DNA of 42,334 bases from Streptococcus mitis (GCA_018364455.1 JAGZLW010000016.1:1-42334); one strand, 5' to 3'; counted from the stretch's first letter, positions 15,184-22,206 are shown. Notes: generated by a model from the letters alone, not told the origin. Numbers and translations are program-made.

Positions 15184-15344
15184 TTCTTTGCTCCTTTCTT
15201 TTTAGTTAAAGCAAGATAAATCATAACCGCAATCACATAGGCTATGGTATAAAATAGATGATACCAAATACTCTCCCTAAGAGGATAAAGAAAGATGGAC
15301 ATGATCAGATACAAGATGAAAATGACAAGTATTTTTTTCTTCAT
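15180..15344 (-). CDS. Small Blp-regulated membrane protein (54 aa)
   Basis: 54 codons: MKKKILVIFILYLIMSIFLYP, a second hydrophobic stretch (FYTIAYVIAVMIYLAL) and a basic tail TKKKGAKK. AGGAGGAAATTTT gives a strong ribosome binding site. The stop overlaps the start of the blpX-like gene, and it is the first gene behind the BlpR-type promoter at 15391-15457. It has no double-glycine leader, so an immunity or accessory role is more likely than a bacteriocin. Confidence 0.75.
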   Translation of the reverse strand: MKKKILVIFILYLIMSIFLYPLRESIWYHLFYTIAYVIAVMIYLALTKKKGAKK

Positions 15345-15390
15345 AAAATTTCCTCCTAAATGTTTGTTGAGCTAGAACCTTTACACTGCT

Positions 15391-15396
15391 AGTATA
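15391..15396 (-). promoter_or_regulatory. -10 box of BlpR-dependent promoter of the immunity operon
   Basis: TATACT on the minus strand lies exactly 29 bp after the downstream repeat of the operator at 15426-15457. There is no good -35 hexamer, as expected for an activator-dependent promoter. Confidence 0.7.
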
Positions 15397-15425
15397 GCAC
15401 TCATTTTGACCTTGGATCACTCAAA

Positions 15426-15457
15426 TCATAAATGGTCATCAAAACATCTTGAATTGT
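15426..15457 (-). promoter_or_regulatory. BlpR-type operator 1 (immunity operon)
   Basis: Minus-strand direct repeats ACAATTCAAGA (15447-15457) and ACCATTTATGA (15426-15436) start 21 bp apart, two helical turns. This is the pattern bound by LytTR-type activators such as BlpR/ComE. It precedes the 54-aa/blpX/blpY/blpZ/pncP operon. Confidence 0.8.
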
Positions 15458-15494
15458 AAAAAATTAAAAAAGCAAGCATGAAAAACATACTTGC
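15458..15494 (-). terminator. Terminator of the 39-aa gene transcript
   Basis: GCAAGCATG (15472-15480) pairs with CATACTTGC (15486-15494), one mismatch, followed on the minus strand by U-rich sequence (15458-15471). It lies just upstream of operator 1. Confidence 0.75.
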
Positions 15495-15624
15495 CCTTTA
15501 CACCATATTGATACCAACTTAATTTGTAGATTTTTTATCCTGCTACCACATATCATTTTGACAGGCGAAACAATATTAAAGAAACTCCCCTGTAGATTAA
15601 ACTAGCGATAAAAAATCTCTTTAT

Positions 15625-15744
15625 CTAATTAGATCTATCTTTATTCTCCTTTGGAGATTTTAAAAATTTTTCCCTAATTAAAGAAGTAATAAAAGAAACA
15701 AATATACCAACAACAAAAACAATAAGAAAACTTTTGAAATCCAT
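15625..15744 (-). CDS. Small Blp-regulated hydrophobic protein (39 aa)
   Basis: 39 codons starting MDFKSFLIVFVVGIFVSFI, one N-terminal membrane helix, then a basic/charged tail ending KENKDRSN. GGAGGTAATT precedes the ATG. It follows the decayed bacteriocin leader on the transcript from operator 2. Small one-helix proteins next to Blp bacteriocins are often immunity proteins, but here no bacteriocin survives. No family recognised. Confidence 0.6.
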   Translation of the reverse strand: MDFKSFLIVFVVGIFVSFITSLIREKFLKSPKENKDRSN

Positions 15745-15774
15745 AATTACCTCCAAGTACACAAGCTCAAGTCT

Positions 15775-15819
15775 TTAAGCAAGCATAATAGCCAATTGTA
15801 ACATTGTTTTTGCATTCAC
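15775..15819 (-). pseudogene. Remnant of a Blp double-glycine bacteriocin leader
   Basis: GTG at 15819 opens a 14-residue frame, VNAKTMLQLAIMLA then stop. It closely follows the Blp bacteriocin leader pattern (MNTKTM.QF..MD.EMLA.VEGG) but lacks the central MD.E codons and the Gly-Gly site; CTTGCT-AAA-CTTGAG after the stop resembles the lost LA-K-VE part. AAGAGG precedes the start. It sits right behind BlpR operator 2. I infer a degraded bacteriocin gene. Confidence 0.55.
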
Positions 15820-15867
15820 GAGGAATACCTCTTTTTACTTTCGTCCTATTACAACCTTAATAAGGTT

Positions 15868-15873
15868 AGTATA
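15868..15873 (-). promoter_or_regulatory. -10 box of BlpR-dependent promoter (bacteriocin remnant)
   Basis: TATACT on the minus strand, again exactly 29 bp after the downstream operator repeat (15903-15913). Confidence 0.7.
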
Positions 15874-15902
15874 CTACTATTTTTTAAAATTTTCCATCCA
15901 AA

Positions 15903-15934
15903 TCATAAATGGTCATCAAAACATCTTGAATTGT
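15903..15934 (-). promoter_or_regulatory. BlpR-type operator 2 (bacteriocin remnant)
   Basis: Repeats ACAATTCAAGA (15924-15934) and ACCATTTATGA (15903-15913) with 21-bp period, identical to operator 1. Confidence 0.8.
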
Positions 15935-15972
15935 TAAAAAATTTAAAAAGCAAGCATGAAAAACATACTTGC
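15935..15972 (-). terminator. Terminator of the 118-aa gene / blpRH transcript
   Basis: GCAAGCATG (15950-15958) and CATACTTGC (15964-15972) form a stem followed on the minus strand by U-rich sequence. It lies 47 bp downstream of the 118-residue gene. Confidence 0.75.
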
Positions 15973-16019
15973 CCTAAGGAAATTTAACAATGTAAAAATA
16001 CATCGAAAGCTATTCACCC

Positions 16020-16376
16020 TTACTTCCGTCTGTTCTGATAGATTCTCATGATTGCAACCACGATACAGGCTGTCCCACCTGCCAAAACTAGGAGGGTAAT
16101 AATAATGTTGAGAATTTCAGGCGTTCTCTCTATTCTGTTGACAAGACGGACTAAAGACAATACTGTCAATAAGAGTAAAGCTACTGACCCTGTCCTAATT
16201 AAAGAAGCCATTCGGTTCTCAACCGCATATAAAAATGATGGTAACATAACACAGGCTATAGCAATCACAAACAGATTGCTCCCTGTTTCTTCTCCCTTGT
16301 TCACAACGGAAATCATGAGAAGATTCGATGCTATAATCAACGTAGAACAGATGATAAAATAGGATTTCTTATTCAT
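16020..16376 (-). CDS. Four-helix membrane protein of unknown function (118 aa)
   Basis: 118 residues with four hydrophobic segments (about 7-24, 34-52, 62-82, 88-110) and a basic end YQNRRK. GAGGTATCATAA precedes the ATG. It lies where pneumococcal loci carry blpC and the blpAB transporter genes, 68 bp after blpH. It has no leader, ATPase or peptidase motif and no recognised family, so it does not replace them. It might be an immunity protein acquired with the locus. Confidence 0.65.
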   Translation of the reverse strand: MNKKSYFIICSTLIIASNLLMISVVNKGEETGSNLFVIAIACVMLPSFLYAVENRMASLIRTGSVALLLLTVLSLVRLVNRIERTPEILNIIITLLVLAGGTACIVVAIMRIYQNRRK

Positions 16377-16444
16377 TTATGATACCTCGCATACTATAGT
16401 ATTTTAATTGATGACTTTAGGCAGTACTTCTTTCCACAAATCTT

Positions 16445-17794
16445 CTAATCATCAACTGACATTGAGTGAACTGTTAAAATCTGACGAAAGACTTGATTTT
16501 GACAGGTGGTATTTAGACTGGTATTGGGATAGCTTTCCACAATTTTCATGACAGTATAGAGACCAACCCCTCTCTCCTCCCCTTTAGAACTTTCTCCAAA
16601 GGAAAAGATTTCAGAAATATCTATGCCCTCTTCTTTGATGGAGTTTTCGATGATAAAGGTCTCCTGTGCTCCATTTTTTAAAAAGGCGATTGAAACATGA
16701 GGTTGACTAGCCTCTGCACTGGCTTCAATAGCATTGTCACAAAGGATAGACACAATAGTCAGAAAATCAAGCAGACTCATCCCCTCTACCTGAATCTCCT
16801 CAGGAACTTCGACATTAAAGACAATGTCCTTATCTCTGGCTTTTAGAAATTTCCCTGCTAGGAGACTTTTGAGGGCTTTATCACGAATATTCACGAGTCG
16901 TCCAAGGTCATATTTATTGTCCTGCAATTTTTCACTAGAATCCTTTAAGACCGAATCGTAGACCTCTTTTATCTGCTCCATATCCTCCTCTTCAATGCCC
17001 AGACGTAAGCTGGTTAAGAGGTTAGTGTAGTCATGGCGAAAACTCCGTACTTCCTTGTAAAGTTCCTCTATATGCCGACTATAGCGTTCCATATCTCTGT
17101 AGCGCAAGGCCTGCTCTTGGTCCAATCTCTCATGGAGTTTGTCCTTCAAATAGGTATCCAGTTTCTTGATAATCCCCATAAAAAAGAGCAGGTAAAACAC
17201 TAGGATGAGATGGCGAACAGTCGTTGATTGAATACCTTGTTCATATTCAAAGAAAGACAGACTTTGCATCACTAGATAGTAAGCCCCCATTATCCAGTTA
17301 ATCGTAGTCAGGGACTTTTGAAAACCTTTATCGAGAATCTCCTTTCTCAAGTTAGTGAAATTATAGTCCAACCATTTCAAAAAGACTAAAACTATGAAGC
17401 AAACGAATATCGTCATCAATAAAAAGATAGGATTGCTATCTTTATCTACAATTTCTTGTCCCAAAAATGGAAGCACAAAATAGGAAACCCCTCTATAAAA
17501 GAGATTCACCAATATCATTGGAAAGAGACTATAAAAGAAAAGGAGTTTTTTAGGAAGCCCTCTTAACAATAAGAAAGACAAGCCTATGCCGTACAAGGGT
17601 TCCATAAAATAAGATAGATAATCATTTCCTACTATATAGCTAATCATTACAAAAACAACTGCCAAAAGTAGCTTAAAAAGAAAGGCCTTAAAAATTCTCT
17701 CAAAATTGAGACCAATTCCATCTACCTTAAAGAAAATAACAATTTTTATCCCATTAGTAATGAGTGTATACAATAATATCCAAGCAATGTTCAT
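16445..17794 (-). CDS. blpH: BlpH sensor histidine kinase (peptide pheromone receptor)
   Basis: 449 residues, HPK10-type sensor. The first about 215 residues form six to seven membrane helices for peptide sensing. A coiled-coil (about 220-250) leads to the phosphorylation motif FRHDYTNLL, then an N box ILCDNAIEAS and G box GERGVGLYTVMKI. No frameshift and normal length, so it looks functional. In pneumococci BlpH responds to the BlpC pheromone and phosphorylates BlpR. It follows blpR by 13 bp. No blpC follows it here. Confidence 0.95.
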   Translation of the reverse strand: MNIAWILLYTLITNGIKIVIFFKVDGIGLNFERIFKAFLFKLLLAVVFVMISYIVGNDYLSYFMEPLYGIGLSFLLLRGLPKKLLFFYSLFPMILVNLFYRGVSYFVLPFLGQEIVDKDSNPIFLLMTIFVCFIVLVFLKWLDYNFTNLRKEILDKGFQKSLTTINWIMGAYYLVMQSLSFFEYEQGIQSTTVRHLILVFYLLFFMGIIKKLDTYLKDKLHERLDQEQALRYRDMERYSRHIEELYKEVRSFRHDYTNLLTSLRLGIEEEDMEQIKEVYDSVLKDSSEKLQDNKYDLGRLVNIRDKALKSLLAGKFLKARDKDIVFNVEVPEEIQVEGMSLLDFLTIVSILCDNAIEASAEASQPHVSIAFLKNGAQETFIIENSIKEEGIDISEIFSFGESSKGEERGVGLYTVMKIVESYPNTSLNTTCQNQVFRQILTVHSMSVDD

Positions 17795-17807
17795 AAACTC
17801 TCCTAGC

Positions 17808-18545
17808 TCAATGCAAGTTATTGATAGCCTCAGACACTTCCCTGACCTTATAACGCGCTATCATACAGCTTCCACCATTGGGAAAGTAAAGCAGTTTTTC
17901 TTTCTTATCCAAACGAACCACATTGGCAGGATTGATGAGAAAAGAGCGATGGCACTGCAAGAGACGAGGCTCCTGCTTGAAAACCTCCTCTAAACTCGCT
18001 GTAAATTCCAGCCTGTCCGTCTTGGTATAGAGAATAACACGATGGGCTCTGGGCGATGTTTCGAGATAGTAAACCTCTTTAAAAGGATACTGGAATTGGG
18101 CAAATTTTGATTTAAAGTAAAAGCAATCTTCCGCCAGACTTTTACTATCTTGACTATTGGCATAGAGGAGGGCTGTCTCGATACGAGATTCAAACTCCTC
18201 TGCTGACAAGGCCTTATCAATGTAGTCCAAAGCAGACACTTGGTAGCGAAAGGACAGGGGCATAAACTCCGAGTGAGTCGTCACAAAAACAATCAGGGCA
18301 TAGGGGTCTCGATCCCGAATCTTTCTAGCCACTTCCAGACCCTTCATCTCCTCATTTCGAATCTCAATATCCAAAAAGAATAGCTGATGCGCTCCCTTCT
18401 CATGCACCTCTGCCAGCAGTTGGTCTGCTTTCCCAAAGACTTCAAAAGAGCTAGGAGTGATGTGATGTTCTTTCAAGAGTTTCTCAATGGTCGTTTCAAT
18501 CCTAGTCTGTTGGGAAAAATCATCTTCTAAAACAAATATTCTCAT
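17808..18545 (-). CDS. blpR: BlpR response regulator (LytTR family)
   Basis: 245 residues: receiver domain (1-125; acidic pocket EDD near 7-9, phospho-acceptor in FFLDIEI near 60, LDYIDKAL near 107-114) and C-terminal LytTR DNA-binding domain (about 140-240; HRSFLINPANVVRLDKK). Intact and normal length. It activates genes with paired 11-bp repeats at 21-bp spacing, of which four are visible nearby, including one upstream of itself, implying autoregulation. Confidence 0.95.
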   Translation of the reverse strand: MRIFVLEDDFSQQTRIETTIEKLLKEHHITPSSFEVFGKADQLLAEVHEKGAHQLFFLDIEIRNEEMKGLEVARKIRDRDPYALIVFVTTHSEFMPLSFRYQVSALDYIDKALSAEEFESRIETALLYANSQDSKSLAEDCFYFKSKFAQFQYPFKEVYYLETSPRAHRVILYTKTDRLEFTASLEEVFKQEPRLLQCHRSFLINPANVVRLDKKEKLLYFPNGGSCMIARYKVREVSEAINNLH

Positions 18546-18618
18546 CTTCTTACTCTCCTTGTTTCAATTTCTTCCTAAAAAGAGAATAGCAAAAATACCT
18601 TGATACAAGCCCACCAAA

Positions 18619-18650
18619 TCTTAAACAGGCCTTCAACGCTCCTGAAGGGT
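18619..18650 (-). promoter_or_regulatory. BlpR-type operator 3 (blpRH promoter)
   Basis: Minus-strand repeats ACCCTTCAGGA (18640-18650) and CCTGTTTAAGA (18619-18629) start 21 bp apart. A TATTCT -10-like sequence follows 30 bp downstream. It is a poorer match than the other three sites, consistent with weaker autoregulated expression of blpRH. Confidence 0.65.
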
Positions 18651-18711
18651 ATCTTGTTCCTCAAATAAGAATGATAACCTTATCACTATTTTATCATAAA
18701 ATCTTAACAGT

Positions 18712-18743
18712 ACCATTCAGGAAATTTCAAGGACAATTAAAGA
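18712..18743 (+). promoter_or_regulatory. BlpR-type operator 4 (blpT promoter)
   Basis: Repeats ACCATTCAGGA (18712-18722) and ACAATTAAAGA (18733-18743), 21-bp period. TAGACT at 18773-18778 is exactly 29 bp downstream, as at operators 1 and 2. It points rightward to blpT. Confidence 0.75.
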
Positions 18744-18840
18744 TTTGAAGGCGAAAAAAGAGATAAAAGTGATAGACTGACAGTATCAAAATACAATTGC
18801 TAGAATCAAAACTAGCACCCAGATTAAAGGAGGAATTCTC

Positions 18841-19170
18841 ATGACAGATACAGACCCCATCAAAAGAGCTCAGACTTTGATTACGGACTTAAACAAAGCC
18901 TACCAAGCATGCAAACAGGCAACCGTTGACGACGTCCGCTTTCAGGAGCAATTAAACTCTATTCTTGGCTTTCTAGCCAAGGCTGAGACTGTGGATAATC
19001 GAGTCTTGATTGAACTGGAAAAATTCTACCAGACTTCCAGTCTTCTCATGGGACTCAGCGCCCTCAATCCAGATGCTCCTACACGCGCCGCTTGGCGGGC
19101 CTATGACCGCTTCCACTTTGACCAAGTCAAGACCAAGTTGAGTCTCTACGGACCAACCATTATCTTGTAG
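18841..19170 (+). CDS. blpT: BlpT, Blp-regulon small protein
   Basis: 109 residues, soluble, helical, with SSLLMGLSALNPDAP and WRAYDRFHFDQVK features, agreeing with memory of BlpT. The function is not established. AAAGGAGGAATTCTC precedes the ATG. It is divergent from blpRH; the gap holds operators 3 and 4 but no blpS gene, which lies near here in pneumococcal reference strains. A bidirectional terminator follows. Confidence 0.88.
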   Translation: MTDTDPIKRAQTLITDLNKAYQACKQATVDDVRFQEQLNSILGFLAKAETVDNRVLIELEKFYQTSSLLMGLSALNPDAPTRAAWRAYDRFHFDQVKTKLSLYGPTIIL

Positions 19171-19175
19171 AAAAT

Positions 19176-19214
19176 AAAAGAAGTTGAGACAAACTGAACT
19201 CAACTTCTTTTTTA
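19176..19214. terminator. Bidirectional terminator between blpT and ecsB
   Basis: AAGAAGTTGAG pairs with CTCAACTTCTT, with A-rich and T-rich flanks on both sides, between two convergent genes (stops at 19170 and 19232). Confidence 0.88.
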
Positions 19215-19231
19215 ATATCATATAAGCAATA

Positions 19232-20281
19232 TTAGTCCTGCATCTGACGTTTGACCTGATAAGGTAAGTACAAGACTAGTAAAACCAAACCAGCACCCAG
19301 CAAGGCTAGAAGGGCTAGTTTTTCTTGGAAGGTCACAAGGCCTACAACTAATTCCAACACTAAGACAAAACTGGTTAATCCTCGAACTACCGCCTGCAAA
19401 CCTTTTTCCTTTTGCCCCTTGTCCAGTGGAAAGAGTTGGGTCAAATACTGGTAGTCAAAGGCATGATAGAGTGCCAACAACTGGAAGAGCAAGAGGTAGT
19501 TAAAGAGAACCACCACTGCTGTCGCAATCCAAGCTTGCTCGATAAAGACCTGCGCCAGTATGGAAAGCAAGAGCAGACGAAGACTGAGGGCAAAGAGGTC
19601 TCCATTTCGCAAATAAGAACGCAGATAGAGATTTTGCCAAATCTTTCCAGGCACCTTCTGAACAGACTTTAGGATAAAGTCCAAATAGGCACGACGCTTG
19701 ACGCTGTTTGAAATTCCCTTTACCTGAGTAAAGAGGGCAAAGAAACGAAGCAAGACTTGCTTACGCTTGCTTTCTTGGGAAATGACATAGTCCCAGTCCA
19801 GTCCAGTTTCAGTGAAAAATTTGCTGGCCTTTTGACGAAAGAGGAAATATTTACCTACTCCCAATAAAAGCACATAGACCAGAAAAACAGGCAAGCCATA
19901 GCCCATTGCTAAAAATAAAGGCGCAAATAACAGCAAGAAAAGGGTCTGGACAAAGAGCCAAAAGACTAGGGAAATGCCAGTTTGACGCTTGAGATGGAGC
20001 TTGATTTCCTCTTCTCCAACCAAGAGAAAGAGCTTGTCTGGAGCCTCCATATAGGTGGCAATTCCTCCCCAAAGCAACAGTAAAACAGAGGTAATTCCTA
20101 CAAACAAAAGGATAGGCCAATGATTTTCAGGAAAATCTTGCAAGAGTTGACTGTACTGGTAGGCTAGAAATCCCAGCAGAACAAGCAGGAACAAGACAAA
20201 GTGGTCATTGAGAACATAGCGCAGATAACCAAGACACTCCTTACGAAAAGCCTGCTTTCTCTTTAAAAACAAGTCTCTCAT
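19232..20281 (-). CDS. ecsB: ABC transporter permease EcsB
   Basis: 349 residues with about six to eight membrane helices, typical EcsB length and start (MRDLFLKRKQAFRKECLGYLRYVLND). The Ecs exporter influences protein secretion and regulated intramembrane proteolysis in Firmicutes; its substrate is uncertain. The start overlaps the ecsA stop by 4 bases (20278-20281), so it is coupled. It adjoins the Blp locus as in pneumococci. Confidence 0.92.
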   Translation of the reverse strand: MRDLFLKRKQAFRKECLGYLRYVLNDHFVLFLLVLLGFLAYQYSQLLQDFPENHWPILLFVGITSVLLLLWGGIATYMEAPDKLFLLVGEEEIKLHLKRQTGISLVFWLFVQTLFLLLFAPLFLAMGYGLPVFLVYVLLLGVGKYFLFRQKASKFFTETGLDWDYVISQESKRKQVLLRFFALFTQVKGISNSVKRRAYLDFILKSVQKVPGKIWQNLYLRSYLRNGDLFALSLRLLLLSILAQVFIEQAWIATAVVVLFNYLLLFQLLALYHAFDYQYLTQLFPLDKGQKEKGLQAVVRGLTSFVLVLELVVGLVTFQEKLALLALLGAGLVLLVLYLPYQVKRQMQD

Positions 20282-21009
20282 AGCTCCTCCTCTTTGGTCA
20301 GAGCCAAGTAAATATCATTCAAACTAGCCTCAGGCATATCAAAGGCTTCGCGTAGTTGCAGGAGATTGCCTTTGGCACGCACCTCTCCCTTGTGAAGAAT
20401 GACAAAGGCATCACACATCTTTTCCGCTGAATCCAGCACGTGGGTACTCATGAGAATGGACTTGCCCTTTTGCTTTTCCACTTCCAAAAGCTGAATCAAG
20501 TCCGCAATAGCCAACGGATCAAGACCAAGGAAAGGCTCATCCACGATGAAAAGACTCGGATCCACCACAAAAGCACAGATAATCATGACCTTCTGCTTCA
20601 TCCCTTTTGAAAAATGAACAGGGAACCAGTCTAATTTCTGGTCTAGACGGAACATTTTTAACAAAGGTTCTACTCGCTCAAAAGCTACCTTTTGCTCAAT
20701 ACTATAAGCCATAGCAACCGTTTCGATATGCTCTCTGAGGGTCAATTCCTCATACAAGCTAGGTGTCTCAGGAATGTAGCCAATTTGCTTGCGGTAGCTA
20801 GTCGCATCTTCTTGCAGGGTCAGGCCATTGATATTGATGGAACCACTATAAGGTGTCAACAGACCGATAATCTCATTAATAGTCGTCGATTTCCCAGCAC
20901 CATTGAGACCAATCAGACCGACCAGCTGCCCACTTTCAACAGTAAAGGACACATCTTTCAAGACAGGGACATGAACATAACCACCTGTCAGGTTTTTTAT
21001 TTCTAACAT
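20278..21009 (-). CDS. ecsA: ABC transporter ATP-binding protein EcsA
   Basis: 243 residues. Walker A GLNGAGKST (about 33-41), signature FSKGMKQKV, Walker B LFIVDEPFLGLD and the switch His in MSTHVLDS are all intact. It energises EcsB. It is divergent from hit; the 67-bp gap holds both promoters. Confidence 0.94.
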   Translation of the reverse strand: MLEIKNLTGGYVHVPVLKDVSFTVESGQLVGLIGLNGAGKSTTINEIIGLLTPYSGSININGLTLQEDATSYRKQIGYIPETPSLYEELTLREHIETVAMAYSIEQKVAFERVEPLLKMFRLDQKLDWFPVHFSKGMKQKVMIICAFVVDPSLFIVDEPFLGLDPLAIADLIQLLEVEKQKGKSILMSTHVLDSAEKMCDAFVILHKGEVRAKGNLLQLREAFDMPEASLNDIYLALTKEEEL

Positions 21010-21024
21010 ATTTTCTCCAAATCT

Positions 21025-21032
21025 GGTATAAT
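21025..21032 (+). promoter_or_regulatory. Extended -10 promoter of hit
   Basis: TGGTATAAT (TATAAT at 21027-21032) about 45 bp before the hit start, with a second AT-rich stretch after it. Confidence 0.55.
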
Positions 21033-21076
21033 GTAGCTATATTATATCAAAATTCAATACAGTAGAGGTAGATTTT

Positions 21077-21487
21077 ATGTCAGATTGCATTTTTTGTAAA
21101 ATCATCGCAGGGGAAATTCCTGCTTCAAAAGTATATGAAGATGAGCAGGTTCTTGCCTTTCTTGATATCTCTCAAGTGACACCAGGACACACCTTGGTCG
21201 TTCCAAAAGAACACTATCGTAATCTTTTGGAAATGGACGCTACTAGCGCCAGCCAACTCTTTGCCCAAGTACCAAAAGTAGCTCAAAAAGTCATGAAAGC
21301 TACCAAGGCTGCTGGTATGAATATCATTGCCAACTGTGAAGAAATCGCTGGTCAAACAGTCTTTCATACTCACGTTCACCTCGTGCCTCGCTACAGTGCG
21401 GACGATGACCTCAAGATTGATTTTATCGCCCACGAACCAGACTTTGACAAACTCGCTCAAGTCGCTGAAACCATCAAAAACGCCTAA
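21077..21487 (+). CDS. hit: HIT family hydrolase
   Basis: 136 residues. CIFCKIIAGEIPASKVYED is the HIT/HINT N terminus and the histidine triad HTHVHLVP (about 95-102) is intact. The family hydrolyses nucleoside phosphoramidates or dinucleotides (Hinge/Fhit class). AGAGG precedes the ATG. It is followed 9 bp later by a small membrane-anchored gene in the same direction. Confidence 0.95.
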   Translation: MSDCIFCKIIAGEIPASKVYEDEQVLAFLDISQVTPGHTLVVPKEHYRNLLEMDATSASQLFAQVPKVAQKVMKATKAAGMNIIANCEEIAGQTVFHTHVHLVPRYSADDDLKIDFIAHEPDFDKLAQVAETIKNA

Positions 21488-21496
21488 GGAGTTGCC

Positions 21497-21784
21497 ATGA
21501 AATTATCCAACCTACTGCTATTTGCAGGAGCTGCAGCCGGAAGTTATCTGGTCACAAAAAATCGCCAAACCATCACAGATGAAGTCTTGAATACCACTGA
21601 CCGCGTTCAAGCTATCAAGGACGATGTGGATATTATCCAAAATAGCCTGCAAATCATCGACCAGCAAAAAGAACTCATCAAGGAATATCAAGACGACCTC
21701 ACTTACAAGTTTAAGGTCTTGGAAAAGGATATCCAGACTAGACTAGCTGTGATTAAAGAAACACAGGAAACTGAAGATAAGTAA
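21497..21784 (+). CDS. YtxH-like small membrane-anchored coiled-coil protein
   Basis: 95 residues. A short Gly/Ala-rich hydrophobic N terminus (LLLFAGAAAGSYLV) resembles YtxH-type anchors and is followed by a long charged coiled coil (about 30-93). GGAG precedes the ATG, 9 bp after hit. Function unknown; conserved with hit in streptococci as I recall. Confidence 0.7.
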   Translation: MKLSNLLLFAGAAAGSYLVTKNRQTITDEVLNTTDRVQAIKDDVDIIQNSLQIIDQQKELIKEYQDDLTYKFKVLEKDIQTRLAVIKETQETEDK

Positions 21785-21806
21785 AAAGAGCTACTCGGCT
21801 CTTTTT
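21783..21806 (+). terminator. Terminator of the hit operon
   Basis: GAGC pairs with GCTC, extended by flanking A and T runs (AAAAAGAGC / GCTCTTTTT), directly over the stop codon of the YtxH-like gene. Confidence 0.8.
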
Positions 21807-21860
21807 AAAAGGTAAACAAGTTATATCCCATCAACTATACATCATAATTTAGGCAACTCA

Positions 21861-22024
21861 TACTCAATAAAAATCAAAGAGCAAACTAGAAAGCTAGGCA
21901 CAGGCTGCTCACAACACCGTTTTGAGGTTGTGGATAGAACTGACGAAGTCAGCTCAAAACACGGTTTTGAGGTTGTAGATAAGCCGACGCTGACGTGGTT
22001 TGAAGAGATTTTTGAAGAGTATTA
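21861..22024 (+). repeat. BOX element
   Basis: Starts ATACTCAATAAAAATCAAAG and ends TTTGAAGAGTATT, with the GACGCTGACGTGG core targeted by BOX-PCR. An internal partial duplication of the CGTTTTGAGGTTGT block is visible, so the middle module is atypical. BOX elements are mobile-like, nonautonomous repeats of the mitis group. Confidence 0.88.
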
Positions 22025-22048
22025 TTCACCGTTTCATAACTAAATCAA

Positions 22049-22193
22049 AGACTTTCCCAGGCTTTCCGCCGTAATGAAAACACCTGAAACAGCTTGGTTT
22101 CAGGTGTCCGGAAACTTTGAGACCTGGGCTCAAAGTTTAAGTATGTAACTTCGAAGAAGGTCGCTACCGTCCGTCATTACTTAAGGAAAGTCT
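22049..22193 (+). repeat. Structured intergenic repeat, copy C
   Basis: Same plan as 6145-6280: outer stem CTTTCC (22062-22067) with GGAAAG (22085 equivalent, at 22185-22190), or the alternative AGACTTTCC at 22049-22057. Then loop GCC / TTAA, stem GTAATGA (22071-22077) with TCATTAC (22174-22180), and three inner hairpins. The first is an 11-bp perfect stem and the second carries AAACTTTGAG/CTCAAAGTTT. It lies between the convergent hit operon and dnaJ, directly after the BOX element. Confidence 0.65.
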
Positions 22194-22206
22194 TAAAAAA
22201 TCTATA

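Larger units (their letters stand above)
15422..15497. repeat. 76-bp repeated terminator-plus-operator module, copy 1
   Basis: Almost identical to 15899-15975, differing by a one-base length change and small differences in the A/T tract. Each copy joins a terminator hairpin to a BlpR operator. It is probably a segmental duplicate left when bacteriocin cassettes between the copies were gained or lost. Confidence 0.85.
15899..15975. repeat. Repeated terminator-plus-operator module, copy 2
   Basis: Near-identical partner of 15422-15497; see that entry. The two copies are about 475 bp apart in direct orientation and could recombine to delete the segment between them. Confidence 0.85.

Noticed and set aside
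15771..15815. Alternative ATG at 15815 giving a 22-residue peptide
   Set aside because: Ribosome binding site spacing is too long and the peptide has no leader-like pattern.
15745..15866. Frame reading RGIPRECKNNVTIGYYACLKT in the leader of the 39-aa gene
   Set aside because: No start codon in frame and no ribosome binding site; the overlapping leader-like frame fits Blp genes better.
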